Origin: an uncultured Pseudorhodoferax sp.
GTDB lineage: Bacteria; Pseudomonadota; Gammaproteobacteria; Burkholderiales; Burkholderiaceae
Assembly (NCBI GenBank): GCA_913776795.1
Contig: CAJYRH010000451.1
Location: 1-32,401, forward strand
Direction: 5' to 3'
Length of the DNA: 32,401 bases
Shown here: positions 16,681-25,104 of the stretch, one piece after another
Layout of the letters: the number at the start of each line of letters is the position of its first letter
How positions within the stretch are numbered: position 1 is the first letter of the stretch
Position numbers and translations under genes: made by a program
The notes under the pieces: generated by a model
Told to the model about the DNA's origin: nothing
The model's database searches: none
What the model saw: only the letters and a program-made list of their open reading frames with translations

Positions 16681-17103
16681 ATGGCAAGCGAGTTGCGCAT
16701 CGAGGTGGTGCGCCTGGCGCCCGGCGCCGACCTGCGCACTGCGCTGCAGCAATGGGCCGAGACCGCCGCGCAGGCCGCCGAACCCGTGCGCGCGGCCTGC
16801 GTGCTGTCGGCCGTGGGCAGTCTCACGCGGGCCATGCTGCGTTACGCCGACGCGCCGACCGGCACGCGCATCGACGGCCCGCTGGAGCTGCTGGGCCTGG
16901 CCGGCACGCTGGGCCCGGGCGGGCTGCACCTGCACGCTGCCGTGTCCGACGCCAAGGGCCAGGTGCTGGGCGGCCATGTGATGCCGGGCTGCAACGTGCA
17001 CACCACCGCCGAGATCGTGCTGGGGCTGCTGCCGGCCCACCAGTTCGAGCGCGTGGCCGACCCGGCCACGGGGTATCTGGAATTGCTGGCGCTGCGGCGG
17101 TGA
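16681..17103 (+). CDS. PPC/DUF296 domain protein
   Basis: The 140-residue protein is a single PPC (plant and prokaryote conserved, DUF296) domain. 'GLHLHAAVSDAKGQVLGGHV' (81-100) holds the family metal-site histidines H83, H85 and H99, and 'GCNVHTTAEIVL' follows. In plants the domain joins AT-hook DNA-binding proteins; stand-alone bacterial members are trimers of unknown function. Its ATG is two bases after the nbaC stop, so it belongs to the nadX-nbaC operon, and a role in that pathway or its control is likely. It converges with the small exported protein gene 22 bp away. Confidence 0.88.
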   Translation: MASELRIEVVRLAPGADLRTALQQWAETAAQAAEPVRAACVLSAVGSLTRAMLRYADAPTGTRIDGPLELLGLAGTLGPGGLHLHAAVSDAKGQVLGGHVMPGCNVHTTAEIVLGLLPAHQFERVADPATGYLELLALRR

Positions 17104-17125
17104 AGTCCGCGCGCCTGCCAGCTAG

Positions 17126-17536
17126 CTAGCGCTTGGTCGCGGGCCTGGGCGTGGCCGTCGCGGGCGCCTTGTCCCCTTCGCGCACCTTGACGCACGACAC
17201 CGTGCCCACACCGCTCGGGTATTGCACGTTGCAAGCTTCGTTGCCATGGCAGACGGTGTTGGACGGCACGCTCACGGGCACGTAGAAGTAGCAGGCCACG
17301 CCGTCCTGCGCGTCCAGCAGCTTGACCACCCTGGTGCCGGGAAAGGGCCCCTGCCACTCGCCGACGATCGCCATCGGCGCCGAGGCAGCGGACGCCGGCG
17401 CAGCCGGCGCCGTCGACGCGGCAGGTGCCGGGGCCGGCATCTGCGCCAGGGCCGGCCAGCCCGTGCACGCGAGCATGAGCACCAGCAGCCCGCGGGTGCC
17501 ACGCCGGCGTGGCACCGTGCACTGCGGCACGCTCAC
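17126..17536 (-). CDS. Small exported protein of unknown function, end of MCE operon
   Basis: The reading frame gives about 136 residues from GTG 17536, which overlaps the preceding stop as GTGA. After 'RGLLVLMLACTGWPALAQ' (signal peptide) comes an Ala/Pro-rich linker, then a domain with 'VGEWQGPFPGTRVVKLLDAQ' and four cysteines ('GVACYFY', 'TVCHGNEACNVQ', 'VSCVKV') that could form two disulfides in the periplasm, and a Lys/Pro-rich tail. An in-frame ATG at 17557 is the alternative start. I do not recognise the family. Its 4-nt overlap with the lipoprotein gene makes it a member of the MCE operon, so an envelope role is likely. Confidence 0.7.
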   Translation of the reverse strand: MSVPQCTVPRRRGTRGLLVLMLACTGWPALAQMPAPAPAASTAPAAPASAASAPMAIVGEWQGPFPGTRVVKLLDAQDGVACYFYVPVSVPSNTVCHGNEACNVQYPSGVGTVSCVKVREGDKAPATATPRPATKR

Positions 17537-18189
17537 CGTGCCACCGTCTCCAGCCACTGCGACAGCTCGGCCGCCGCCGCGTCCGTGGCCTCGGCCAGCG
17601 CACGCACGCCGCCGGCCGCGTCGGCCGTGGGCGCAGGCCGCTGCACGACGACCTGGCGCTGGGCCAGCACCTTCTCGCCCGCCGGCAGGTTGTCGAGCAC
17701 CGTGGCACGCAGCCGCACCAGGCCCGCGCTCTGCGCCGGCGCGGTGAAGATCTGGCTGAACTCCAGCAGCTCCACGCGCAGCACCAGCGGCTGGCGGCCG
17801 TCGTTGCGCAGCATGGCGGCGCCCTCGCCAGCGCTCACGACGGTGCGGCGCTGGCCCAGTTGCTCGCGCAGGCGCTGGCGCACAAGCTGCGCCGGCGGCA
17901 TGCTCCAGCGCGCCTGCGCATAGGGTCGCAGCTGCTGCGCATCGGCATAGCCCAGCCGGTACAGCACGGCGGTGCCGGCCTCCAGCGGGCCTGCGGCCTC
18001 GACTTCGTCGATCGCCAGAGCCGCCAGCGGGGCCCGCCGGTCCATGGGCGCATCGGCGACCGGGCCGGGGCCGAAGTCGTATTGCGCAGGGCGCGTGGGC
18101 TTGTCGGGCAGCGCCGAACAGCCGGTCAGGGCCATCGCCAGCACGGTGGCCGACAACAGCGGGAAAAGCAAGGCGGTGCGGCCCATCAT
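17533..18189 (-). CDS. ABC-type transport auxiliary lipoprotein (PqiC-like)
   Basis: The 218-residue precursor ends its signal in the lipobox 'LTGCSALP' (C24), so it is an outer-membrane or periplasmic lipoprotein. 'PAQYDFGPGP' and 'LRVELLEFSQIF' are the start and core of the ABC_trans_aux/PqiC fold. Such lipoproteins pair with MCE proteins to carry lipids between membranes. Its ATG overlaps the MCE stop by 4 nt (ATGA), and the next gene overlaps its own stop in the same way. A second ATG at 18186 is possible. Confidence 0.87.
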   Translation of the reverse strand: MMGRTALLFPLLSATVLAMALTGCSALPDKPTRPAQYDFGPGPVADAPMDRRAPLAALAIDEVEAAGPLEAGTAVLYRLGYADAQQLRPYAQARWSMPPAQLVRQRLREQLGQRRTVVSAGEGAAMLRNDGRQPLVLRVELLEFSQIFTAPAQSAGLVRLRATVLDNLPAGEKVLAQRQVVVQRPAPTADAAGGVRALAEATDAAAAELSQWLETVAR

Positions 18190-19190
18190 CTGGCTCCTGC
18201 GGCAGCGGGTGGAGCGAAGCCCGGTTCGCCGGGCCCCGGTGGAACGTTGCCGCTGCCGAAGATCAGCGACTGCGGGTTGTCGTTGATGCCGTTCACGGTG
18301 CGGCTCAACTGGCGCGCGGCGCGCGAGGCGTCCTCGCTCACGCGGTTCACGCGCGGCAGCGTGGCGGCGCCAAAGGTCTCGGCCACGCGCGACAGCGCGG
18401 CCGTGCCCTCGGCCAGGCGGTCCAGCGGACCGTCCTTCTGGTTCAGGCGGTCGGCGGTCTTGTCGATGTTGGTGGACATGCGTGCGATGTCGTCGGCCGC
18501 CGTGCGCACCGCCTGCAGGCTGCGCGTGAGCTCCTGCGTCACGGCCGGAACCTGGGCCAGCGCCGGGTCCACACGCTGGCGCAGCGTGCTGTCCATCTGC
18601 GCGATGAGCTGGTTGACGTTCTGCGCCGCCGCAGCGATGCGCTCGGTCGCCACGGCGGTGTTGTCGAGCACCGTGCCGAGCTTCTTCTGGTTCTGCTCGC
18701 CGAGCACCTGGTTGATGCTGTCCAGCGCCTGCTGCACCTTGGCGAGCAGCTCGGGGGCCTGGTCGGTCAGTTCGCCCAGACGCGAGTTCTTGAGCGGCAG
18801 CCGCGGCACGCCGCTCGCACCGGCCGGCATGGGCTGCGCCGGATCGCCGGAATCGTCCAGCTGCACAAACGCAAGGCCCGTGATGCCCTGGTAGCTCAAT
18901 GTGGCGAAGGTGCTGGGCGACAGTGGCGTGGTGTCGTCCACCGTCAGGCGGATCACGATGTTGCCGGACACGTCGGGATCGAATCCGATGAAGGTGACCT
19001 TGCCCACCGAAACGCCCTTGTAGCGCACCGGCGCCTGCGGCTGCAGGCCGGTCACGGTGTCGCTGGTGGAGAGCTCGTAGGTGTGGCTGCTCCCGCTCTC
19101 GCGGCCGAGCCAGACGGCCAGCGCGACAAGCAGCGCGGTGACCACCAGCACGAACGTGCCGGCGGCCATGGCATGGGCTTTGTTTTCCAC
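18186..19190 (-). CDS. MCE-family (MlaD-like) lipid-binding protein
   Basis: MlaD-like proteins form hexameric rings on the periplasmic face of an ABC transporter and carry phospholipids. The 334-residue protein has one N-terminal transmembrane helix ('GTFVLVVTALLVALAVWLG', about 11-29), then the MCE domain (about 38-115) with 'TGLQPQAPVRYKGVSVGKVT', and a long helical region rich in Ala, Gln and Asn (about 150-300). The start is GTG at 19190 (VENKAHAMAAG), two bases after the ATPase stop and matching the family start MENKAHA. The C-terminus is Pro/Gly/Ala-rich. Confidence 0.92.
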   Translation of the reverse strand: MENKAHAMAAGTFVLVVTALLVALAVWLGRESGSSHTYELSTSDTVTGLQPQAPVRYKGVSVGKVTFIGFDPDVSGNIVIRLTVDDTTPLSPSTFATLSYQGITGLAFVQLDDSGDPAQPMPAGASGVPRLPLKNSRLGELTDQAPELLAKVQQALDSINQVLGEQNQKKLGTVLDNTAVATERIAAAAQNVNQLIAQMDSTLRQRVDPALAQVPAVTQELTRSLQAVRTAADDIARMSTNIDKTADRLNQKDGPLDRLAEGTAALSRVAETFGAATLPRVNRVSEDASRAARQLSRTVNGINDNPQSLIFGSGNVPPGPGEPGFAPPAAAGAR

Positions 19191-19192
19191 TC

Positions 19193-20011
19193 TCAGTCCT
19201 TTTCGGTGGGCGCAGGGGCTGCGACGATGTGTGTGATGGGTGTCATGGCGCGGCGGCCGCGTTCGCCCTGGAAGAATTCGCGCACGAAGGGATGCGCGTA
19301 GGCGGCCACTTCCTGCGGCGTGCCATGCACGAGCACGCGCTTCTCGGCCAGCACGAGCACACGGCTGGACAGGGCGAACAGCGTGTCCAGGTCGTGCGTG
19401 ACCATCACCACGGTCAGATTCAGTTCGCGGTGCAGCGAGCGCAGCAACTCGACGAATTCGTCCGAGCCGTGCGGGTCCAGCCCGGCCGTGGGCTCGTCCA
19501 GCAGCAGCAGCGGCGGATCCATGGCCAGCGCGCGCGCCAGCGCCACGCGCTTCACCATGCCGCCCGACAGGTCGGAGGGCATCTTGCCTGCATGCTGCGG
19601 CCCGAGGCCGACCATCTGCAGCTTGACGAGCGCCGTGTCGTAGACGAGGTCGTCGGGCAGGCGGCGCAACTCGCGCAGCGGAAACGCGATGTTGTCGAGC
19701 ACGCTGAATGCCGAAAACAGCGCACCCTGCTGGAACAGCATGCCGACGCGGCTGGCGGCGCCCCGCCGGCCGAGCTGCGCGGCCGGCTCGCCCAGCACCG
19801 TGACTTCGCCACGGTAGGGTTTCTCCAGCCCCAGCATCTGGCGCAGCAGCACGGTCTTGCCGGTGCCCGAGCCTCCGACGAGCGAGACGACTTCGCCGGC
19901 CCGGATGGACAGTTCCAGGTCCTTGTGGATCACGACCTGGTTGCGCCCTTCGCCGAAGGCCGTCCACAGCCCCTGGATGGCGACGACCTCTTCGTCCACG
20001 TTCCCGTTCAT
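19193..20011 (-). CDS. MlaF-like ABC transporter ATP-binding protein
   Basis: This is the cytoplasmic ATPase of the MCE transporter, 272 residues. Walker A is GGSGTGKT (46-53), the Q-loop is 'LFQQGALF', the signature is LSGGM (148-152), Walker B is LLLLDEP (168-174), and the switch His is H206 ('VTHD'). 'LSGGMVKRVALARA' and 'DPHGSDEF' are typical of MlaF. Its ATG overlaps the permease stop (ATGA). All catalytic residues are present. The C-terminal tail after about residue 235 is longer than the ABC core, as in other MlaF proteins. Confidence 0.95.
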   Translation of the reverse strand: MNGNVDEEVVAIQGLWTAFGEGRNQVVIHKDLELSIRAGEVVSLVGGSGTGKTVLLRQMLGLEKPYRGEVTVLGEPAAQLGRRGAASRVGMLFQQGALFSAFSVLDNIAFPLRELRRLPDDLVYDTALVKLQMVGLGPQHAGKMPSDLSGGMVKRVALARALAMDPPLLLLDEPTAGLDPHGSDEFVELLRSLHRELNLTVVMVTHDLDTLFALSSRVLVLAEKRVLVHGTPQEVAAYAHPFVREFFQGERGRRAMTPITHIVAAPAPTEKD

Positions 20012-21138
20012 ATGCCGATACTGCGGAAGGCGACCGCGAACAATGCATCGACCAGGATGACGGCCGTGATCGCCGACACCACGGACGACGTCGTGCCCTG
20101 GCCGAGGCTCTCGGTGTTGGGTTTGACGCGCAGGCCGTAGTGGCAGCCGATCAGCGCGATCAGGATGCCGAACACGGCGGACTTGCCGATCGCCAGGCTG
20201 AGGTTGGCGGCGCTGACCGCATCGGGCAGCGCGCCCAGGAAGTAGGCCGGCGTGATGCCCAGCGCCAGATCGGCCGCGAGCATGCCGCCGGCCAGCCCCG
20301 CCAGCGTGGTCCAGGTGGCGATCAGGGGCATGGCGATGGCCAGCGCAATGGCGCGCGGCATCACCAGCCGAAAGCCGTGGGCGATGCCCATCACGCGCAT
20401 GGCGTCGAGCTCCTCGGTCACGCGCATCACGCCGATCTGCGCCGTGATCGCCGAGCCCGATCGACCGGCCACCAGAATGGCGGCCAGCATGGGTCCGAGC
20501 TCGCGCACCAGCGAAACGCCCAGGATGTTGACGATGAAGGACTCGGCCCCGAACTGGCGCAGCTGCAGCGCCGTCAGGTAGGCCAGCACCACGCCGATCA
20601 GCGCGCCGACCAGCGCGGTGATGGGCAGGGCCATGGCGCCCATCTGGAAGAGATGGCCCGAAATGTCGCGCCAGGGCCCGTACTGCGGCCGGCGCACGAA
20701 ACGCAGGCTGTCCAGTGCCAGCTGGCCGATCAGGCGCACGCCGCTCCTGATCTGGCCCAGCCGGCGCAGCACGCTGGCGCCCAGGGCGTCGAACGACTGC
20801 GCGAAGCCTCCGCCGGTGTCTGGCTCGCGCGTGCAACTGAACTCGGCCACGCGCTCGAGCATGCTGCGCTGCTCGGGCAGCAGCGCCACGTGCGCGGGCC
20901 ATTGCCGGCCCCAGTGGTTCCAGAGCAGTTGGGCGCCGAGATGGTCCAGCCGTTCGACCTGCTGCAGGTCCCAGCCCGCATTCGCCGGCTGTGCGGCGAG
21001 CATGCGACGCGTCTGCTGCAGTTGCTGGCCGCTGGCCAGATCGGTCGCCGTCCAGCGGCCCATCAGGATGGCCGTGCCGCTGTCGCCCTGCCCTGAGGCG
21101 TCGATGCGTGGAAGAGAAGACGTGGATGCTGCGTCCAT
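20008..21138 (-). CDS. MlaE-family permease with N-terminal STAS domain
   Basis: The 376-residue protein fuses a STAS domain (about 20-110: 'GTAILMGRWTATDLASGQQL', 'ERLDHLGAQLLWNHW') to an MlaE permease (about 140-376). The permease has 'RELGPMLAAILVAGRSGSAI' and 'VTEELDAMRVMGI', the EQ/coupling loop typical of MlaE. In E. coli the STAS protein MlaB is separate, and here the fusion replaces it. It is the first gene of a five-gene operon: permease, ATPase, MCE, PqiC-like lipoprotein, small exported protein, all joined by overlaps or 2-nt gaps. This is the inner-membrane core of a lipid transporter; direction and lipid are unknown. Confidence 0.93.
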   Translation of the reverse strand: MDAASTSSLPRIDASGQGDSGTAILMGRWTATDLASGQQLQQTRRMLAAQPANAGWDLQQVERLDHLGAQLLWNHWGRQWPAHVALLPEQRSMLERVAEFSCTREPDTGGGFAQSFDALGASVLRRLGQIRSGVRLIGQLALDSLRFVRRPQYGPWRDISGHLFQMGAMALPITALVGALIGVVLAYLTALQLRQFGAESFIVNILGVSLVRELGPMLAAILVAGRSGSAITAQIGVMRVTEELDAMRVMGIAHGFRLVMPRAIALAIAMPLIATWTTLAGLAGGMLAADLALGITPAYFLGALPDAVSAANLSLAIGKSAVFGILIALIGCHYGLRVKPNTESLGQGTTSSVVSAITAVILVDALFAVAFRSIGI

Positions 21139-21180
21139 GCAGACGGAATGGGCGGTATGGGGCCAATCAGAGAAGCAGGC

Positions 21181-21186
21181 ATCGTA
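21181..21186 (-). promoter_or_regulatory. Possible -10 element for the first MCE operon
   Basis: Minus-strand TACGAT lies 43 nt before the permease start codon in the 93-bp gap after the GNAT fusion gene. I see no good -35 sequence, so this is weak; read-through from the GNAT gene is the alternative. Confidence 0.3.
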
Positions 21187-21231
21187 CCAAGCCCCACTCC
21201 GCTGCCGCCGTAGGACCGCGGCGACAAACGC

Positions 21232-22404
21232 TTACAGGTTTCGCCGGTACTGGATGAAGCCGGCGTTGTGTGCCAAGCGGTCGTACAGCAGGCGGCCCGC
21301 GGCATTGCTTTCGTGCGTGAGCCACCACACGCGGCTGGCGCCCTGGGCGGCCGCGTGGGCGTACACCGCCTCGATCAGCGCCCGTCCAACGCCGCGCCCG
21401 CGCGCGGCCGGCACCGTGAACAGGTCCTGCAGGTAGCAATAGGCGCCCTCGGTCCATGTCGAGCGGTGCAAGATGCAGTGCACGATGCCCAGCAACTGCC
21501 CCTCGGCGCCGAAGGCCCCGATGGCGTGCATGGGTTCTCCCGGGTCCAGCAGGCGCTGCCAGGTCAGCGCGTCCTGTGCCTCGCCCAGGTCGACCTGGTA
21601 GAAGCGCTGGTAGGCCTGCCACAGCGGCAGCCAGGCGGCATGGTCGGCGGCCGTGAGGGGACGCAGCTGCACATCGGTGCGGGTGGCGCCGCTGTGTGCA
21701 GCGCGCAGCGCGGCCAGGCCCTGGCGCTGGTGGCCGCCGGCGTCGAAATTGGCCGGTGCCAGCCAGGCCTCGAAGGCCGCGCGCAGGGCGGGCCAGTCGC
21801 CGTCGATCACGGAGAACCAGGCGGTGTCGCGGTTGCGGCCCTTGGTCACGATGGCCTGGCGGAACACGCCTTCGAACGTGAAGCCCAGCCGCAGCGCGGC
21901 GCGGCGCGACGGCGCATTGAGGCTGTCGCACTTCCACTCGTAGCGCCGGTATCCCAGGTCGTCGAAGACATGGCGCATGAGCAGGTATTGCGCCTCGGTG
22001 GACACGGGCGTGCGCTGCAGGTGCGGCGAGAACATCACGTGCCCCACCTCAACCACGCCGTTGGCCGCGTCGATGCGCATGAGCGCCAGCGTGCCCACGG
22101 CCCGTCCGCTGGCTGTGTCGACCACGGCGAAATGCAGCGGGTCGTCGCTGGCGGCCATGGCTTGGGCGTGGCGCCGGTAGGCTGCCGCATCGCCGAAGGG
22201 CTCGCTCGCCATGTACGTCCAGTCGCGCCCGTCCGCCGCGTCGGCATAGGCGGCATGCAGCGCCGCTGCGTGGCGCTCCGCGTCCAGCGGCTCGAGCCGG
22301 CACAACTGGCCCATGAGCGTGGTGCGTTGCGGCCGCGGACGCGGCGTCCAGTCCGGCACCGCGACGCCGATGGGTTGGTCGAAGGCATTGGCATGCTGGC
22401 TCAT
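21232..22404 (-). CDS. Tandem GNAT acetyltransferase (two-domain fusion)
   Basis: The 390-residue protein holds two GNAT domains. The first (about 25-205) is RimJ/RimL-like, with 'LCRLEPLDAERHAAALHAAY' and 'RRYEWKCDSLNAPSRRAALR', 'LGFTFEGVFRQ'. The second (about 243-390) is a classical GNAT with motif A 'VPAARGRGVGRALIEAV' (331 on) and 'LAHNAGFIQYRRNL'. Two complete domains suggest two acetylation sites or one catalytic and one regulatory unit. ATG 22404 has AGGAG six bases upstream, which decides it over the in-frame ATG at 22572. It is divergent from the patatin gene and lies 93 bp before the MCE operon. The substrates are unknown. Confidence 0.9.
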   Translation of the reverse strand: MSQHANAFDQPIGVAVPDWTPRPRPQRTTLMGQLCRLEPLDAERHAAALHAAYADAADGRDWTYMASEPFGDAAAYRRHAQAMAASDDPLHFAVVDTASGRAVGTLALMRIDAANGVVEVGHVMFSPHLQRTPVSTEAQYLLMRHVFDDLGYRRYEWKCDSLNAPSRRAALRLGFTFEGVFRQAIVTKGRNRDTAWFSVIDGDWPALRAAFEAWLAPANFDAGGHQRQGLAALRAAHSGATRTDVQLRPLTAADHAAWLPLWQAYQRFYQVDLGEAQDALTWQRLLDPGEPMHAIGAFGAEGQLLGIVHCILHRSTWTEGAYCYLQDLFTVPAARGRGVGRALIEAVYAHAAAQGASRVWWLTHESNAAGRLLYDRLAHNAGFIQYRRNL

Positions 22405-22524
22405 GTCGGCTCCTGGGTCATGGAGGTTCCTCGGTGTGGGCTGCGGCGGCGCAGGCTGTGCGCCGGTCCGCTGCAAGGATCCCATCGCGCCATTGTCGAC
22501 GCGGCGAAGCCGCGTGCGCCTGCA

Positions 22525-22530
22525 TACAAT
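22525..22530 (+). promoter_or_regulatory. Probable -10 element of the patatin gene
   Basis: TACAAT lies 31 nt upstream of the start codon and is followed by CCGCG. The same 11 bases, TACAATCCGCG, precede the csgG-like gene at 30485-30475 (minus), which supports a shared sigma-70-type promoter element. No good -35 is visible. Confidence 0.45.
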
Positions 22531-22561
22531 CCGCGACCACCCCCCCTCCTGCCCGAGGTCC

Positions 22562-24559
22562 ATGGACTCCACGACGGCCCGCCAGCGCTTTCACGACGAA
22601 CTGCTCGCCCGGCACCTGAAGACCATCTTCGGCGACGTCGAGGCCAGCGCCTTGGCGCACCTGGGCCGCCATCTGCGCTGGGTCGAGATCGCCGGCGGCG
22701 AAACCCTCATGCACCAGGGCGAAGAGGGCGACTCCATGTACCTCATCGTCAGCGGCCGGTTGCGCGCCTATGTGCGCGGGGCCGACGGCAGCGAGCGCAT
22801 GGTCGGCGAGATGGCGCGCGGCCAGACCGTGGGCGAGATGAGCCTGTACACCGGCGAGCCCCGCGCGGCCACCGTGGTCGCGGTGCGCGACTCGGTCCTG
22901 GTGCGGCTGGCCAAGTCCGAGTTCGTGTCGCTGCTGGAGAGCAGCGCCCAGGTGTCGATCGCGCTCACCCGCCAGATCGTGCAGCGCCTCAAGGGCGACC
23001 AGCGCCAGCAGACCCACGAACGACCGGTGGCGATCAGCCTGGTGCCCATCACCGGCGGCGTGGACGCCGCGACCTTCGCCACCGACCTGGCGCGCCAGAT
23101 CGGTGAGCGGCTGGAACAGACCCAGGGCCACGGGCGTGTGCGCATCGTCGACGCGGCGCAGGTCGGCCAGGCCCTGGCCGACGCCGGCGTGTCGCTCGAA
23201 GACGCCGACCCCGAGGCCCGGGCCGATGCCAGCCGCCGCGTGGCGCTGCTGCTCGACGAGATCGAGGCCACGCACGATGCCGTGCTGCTGCTGGCCGACG
23301 CCGGCCCCACCGCCTGGACGCAGCGCTGCTGCCGCCATTGCGACGAGCTGCTGCTGTTGGCCGATGCGGCGCAGCCGGTGGCGCTGCACCCGGTGGAGCA
23401 GCAGTTCCTCATGCACCGGCCGCCACGCACCGAGGTGGCCGAGCTGCTGCTGCTGCTGCACCCCGCCGACCGCCGTTCGCCCCAGGGCACGGCAGCCTGG
23501 CTTGCGCGCCGGCCGCTGGCGGGCCATGTGCACCTGCGGCCCGAACTCGGGCGCGACATGGCGCGCATGGCGCGGCTGCTCACGCGCACCGGCGTCGGCC
23601 TGGTGCTGGCCGGCGGCGGGGCGCGCGGCTTCGCCCACCTGGGCGTGTACCGCGTGCTGCGCGAGGCGGGTGTCGACGTCGACTGGGTCGGCGGCACCAG
23701 CATCGGTGCCGTGATGGCCGCCTACGTGGCCTCCGACCAGAGCCTGGACACGGTGATGGCCAACGCGCGCAGCGCCTTCGCCGTGAACCCCACGGGCGAT
23801 ATGAACCTGTTCCCGCTGCTCTCGCTGTTCAAGGGCGTGCGGCTGCGCGGCGTGCTGCGCACCGCGGTGCGGGCGCTGGTGGGCTTCGATGCCGACATCG
23901 AGGACCTCTGGAAGAACTACCACTGCGTGGCCACCAACTACTCGCGCGCCTGCGAGCAACGCATCGCGCACGGCGACCTGGTGCAGGCGCTGCTGGCCAG
24001 CATCTCGATCCCGGGCGCATTGCCGCCCGTGGTGCGCGACGGCGAGCTGCTGTGCGACGGCGGCACCTTCAACAACTTCCCGGTCGACCAGATGCGCCGC
24101 ATGCGCGGCGTGGGCCATGTGATCGGCGTGAACCTGAACACGCGCGGACCCACCCAGGTGCCGGCCGGCGAGATGCCGGGCAACATCAGCCTGTGGCGCG
24201 ACCGGCTGCGCCCGCCGGCCCAGCGGCGCTACCGCCTGCCTTCGCTGCCGAGCTACCTCATGACGGTGACCGGCTTGTACAGCCAGTCGCGCCAGACCCA
24301 GGCCCAGCAGGGCTGCGACCTGTACTTCCACCCGGCGCTGGAACGCGTGGGCATGCTGCAGTGGAAGAGCATCGACCAGATCGTGGCGCGCGGCTACACG
24401 CACGGCAGGACAGTGGCGGCGGCGGTCGATGCGCGCCAGCGCCTGCTGCTGGGGATGGCCTCAGCGCCGGTGGCCCAGGGCCAGGATGGACAGGCCGGAC
24501 AGCACGAAGGTGGCACCGGCGCCGATGTTGAGCCAGGCCGTGGCGCGCGGCCGGTGTGA
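22562..24559 (+). CDS. Patatin-like phospholipase with cyclic-nucleotide-binding domain (NTE family)
   Basis: The 665-residue protein has an N-terminal cyclic-nucleotide-binding domain (about 20-140), whose phosphate cassette is 'VGEMSLYTGEPRAATVV' near 89-105. A middle region of unknown fold (about 155-330) follows, then a patatin domain (about 348-520). That domain has the oxyanion 'LAGGGARGFAHLG', the nucleophile in GTSIG (Ser near 381) and the dyad Asp in 'DGG' near 499. It should be a serine lysophospholipase/esterase gated by a nucleotide or small ligand, like eukaryotic NTE. ATG 22562 follows GAGG. The last 33 codons lie opposite the 3' end of the convergent LysE gene. Confidence 0.93.
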   Translation: MDSTTARQRFHDELLARHLKTIFGDVEASALAHLGRHLRWVEIAGGETLMHQGEEGDSMYLIVSGRLRAYVRGADGSERMVGEMARGQTVGEMSLYTGEPRAATVVAVRDSVLVRLAKSEFVSLLESSAQVSIALTRQIVQRLKGDQRQQTHERPVAISLVPITGGVDAATFATDLARQIGERLEQTQGHGRVRIVDAAQVGQALADAGVSLEDADPEARADASRRVALLLDEIEATHDAVLLLADAGPTAWTQRCCRHCDELLLLADAAQPVALHPVEQQFLMHRPPRTEVAELLLLLHPADRRSPQGTAAWLARRPLAGHVHLRPELGRDMARMARLLTRTGVGLVLAGGGARGFAHLGVYRVLREAGVDVDWVGGTSIGAVMAAYVASDQSLDTVMANARSAFAVNPTGDMNLFPLLSLFKGVRLRGVLRTAVRALVGFDADIEDLWKNYHCVATNYSRACEQRIAHGDLVQALLASISIPGALPPVVRDGELLCDGGTFNNFPVDQMRRMRGVGHVIGVNLNTRGPTQVPAGEMPGNISLWRDRLRPPAQRRYRLPSLPSYLMTVTGLYSQSRQTQAQQGCDLYFHPALERVGMLQWKSIDQIVARGYTHGRTVAAAVDARQRLLLGMASAPVAQGQDGQAGQHEGGTGADVEPGRGARPV

Positions 24560-25090
24560 CAGCCAGCCCGACAGCCGCGCCGCCGACGCCCCCAGCAGCG
24601 AGAAGATCCCGGCGGTCATCAACGAGAAGATGGCACCGTAGACCAGCATCTGGAGCGGCACCGGGCCACGCTCTGCGCTCACAAACTGCGGAATGAAGGC
24701 CAGCACGAACAGGCCCGGCTTGGGGTTCAGCACATTGGACAGCAGCCCCGTGGAGAAGACGCGCGGCAGGCTCTGGCGCGCCGCCGGCGCGAACGAGATC
24801 AGGTTGCGCGCACGCAGTGCCTTCACGCCCAGCCACAGCAGGTAGCCGGCGCCGGCGATCTTGACGGCCCAGAACGCCAGCGGCGAGGCCTGCAGCACCA
24901 GCGTGAGCCCCAGCGTGGCGGCCAGCGTATGGACCATGATGCCGAGCCCGGCACCGACCGAGGAGGCCACCGCCGCGGCCCGGCCCTGGCCGAGGCCGCG
25001 GCTCAGCGCGAGGATGTTGTCGGGGCCCGGCGCCAGTACCACCAGCAGGGTGGCCAGCAGGTAGGTGATCAGGATGTCGGTGGGGAACAC
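24461..25090 (-). CDS. LysE/RhtB-family amino acid exporter
   Basis: The 209-residue inner-membrane protein has about six helices. It starts (GTG 25090) with 'FPTDILITYLLATLLVVLAP' followed by 'GPDNILALSRGLGQGR', the LysE signature. 'SNVLNPKPGLFVLAFIPQFV' near the middle is also diagnostic. AAGGAG lies 9 nt before the GTG. Family members export lysine, threonine, homoserine or other small molecules; the substrate here is unknown. It is the last gene of an operon with YfcE-like, GNAT and DUF5329 genes (14-nt gap), and overlaps the patatin 3' end by 99 nt. A damaged paralogue lies at 26487-27104. Confidence 0.92.
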   Translation of the reverse strand: MFPTDILITYLLATLLVVLAPGPDNILALSRGLGQGRAAAVASSVGAGLGIMVHTLAATLGLTLVLQASPLAFWAVKIAGAGYLLWLGVKALRARNLISFAPAARQSLPRVFSTGLLSNVLNPKPGLFVLAFIPQFVSAERGPVPLQMLVYGAIFSLMTAGIFSLLGASAARLSGWLSHRPRATAWLNIGAGATFVLSGLSILALGHRR

Positions 25091-25104
25091 GGGCAGGGTC
25101 TCCT

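Noticed and set aside
18186..21166. Two very long minus-strand frames of 620 and 657 codons that seem to fuse ABC, MCE and permease regions
   Set aside because: The upstream parts are Arg/Gly/Ala-rich out-of-frame readings of the neighbouring real genes; overlaps and family starts place separate genes there.
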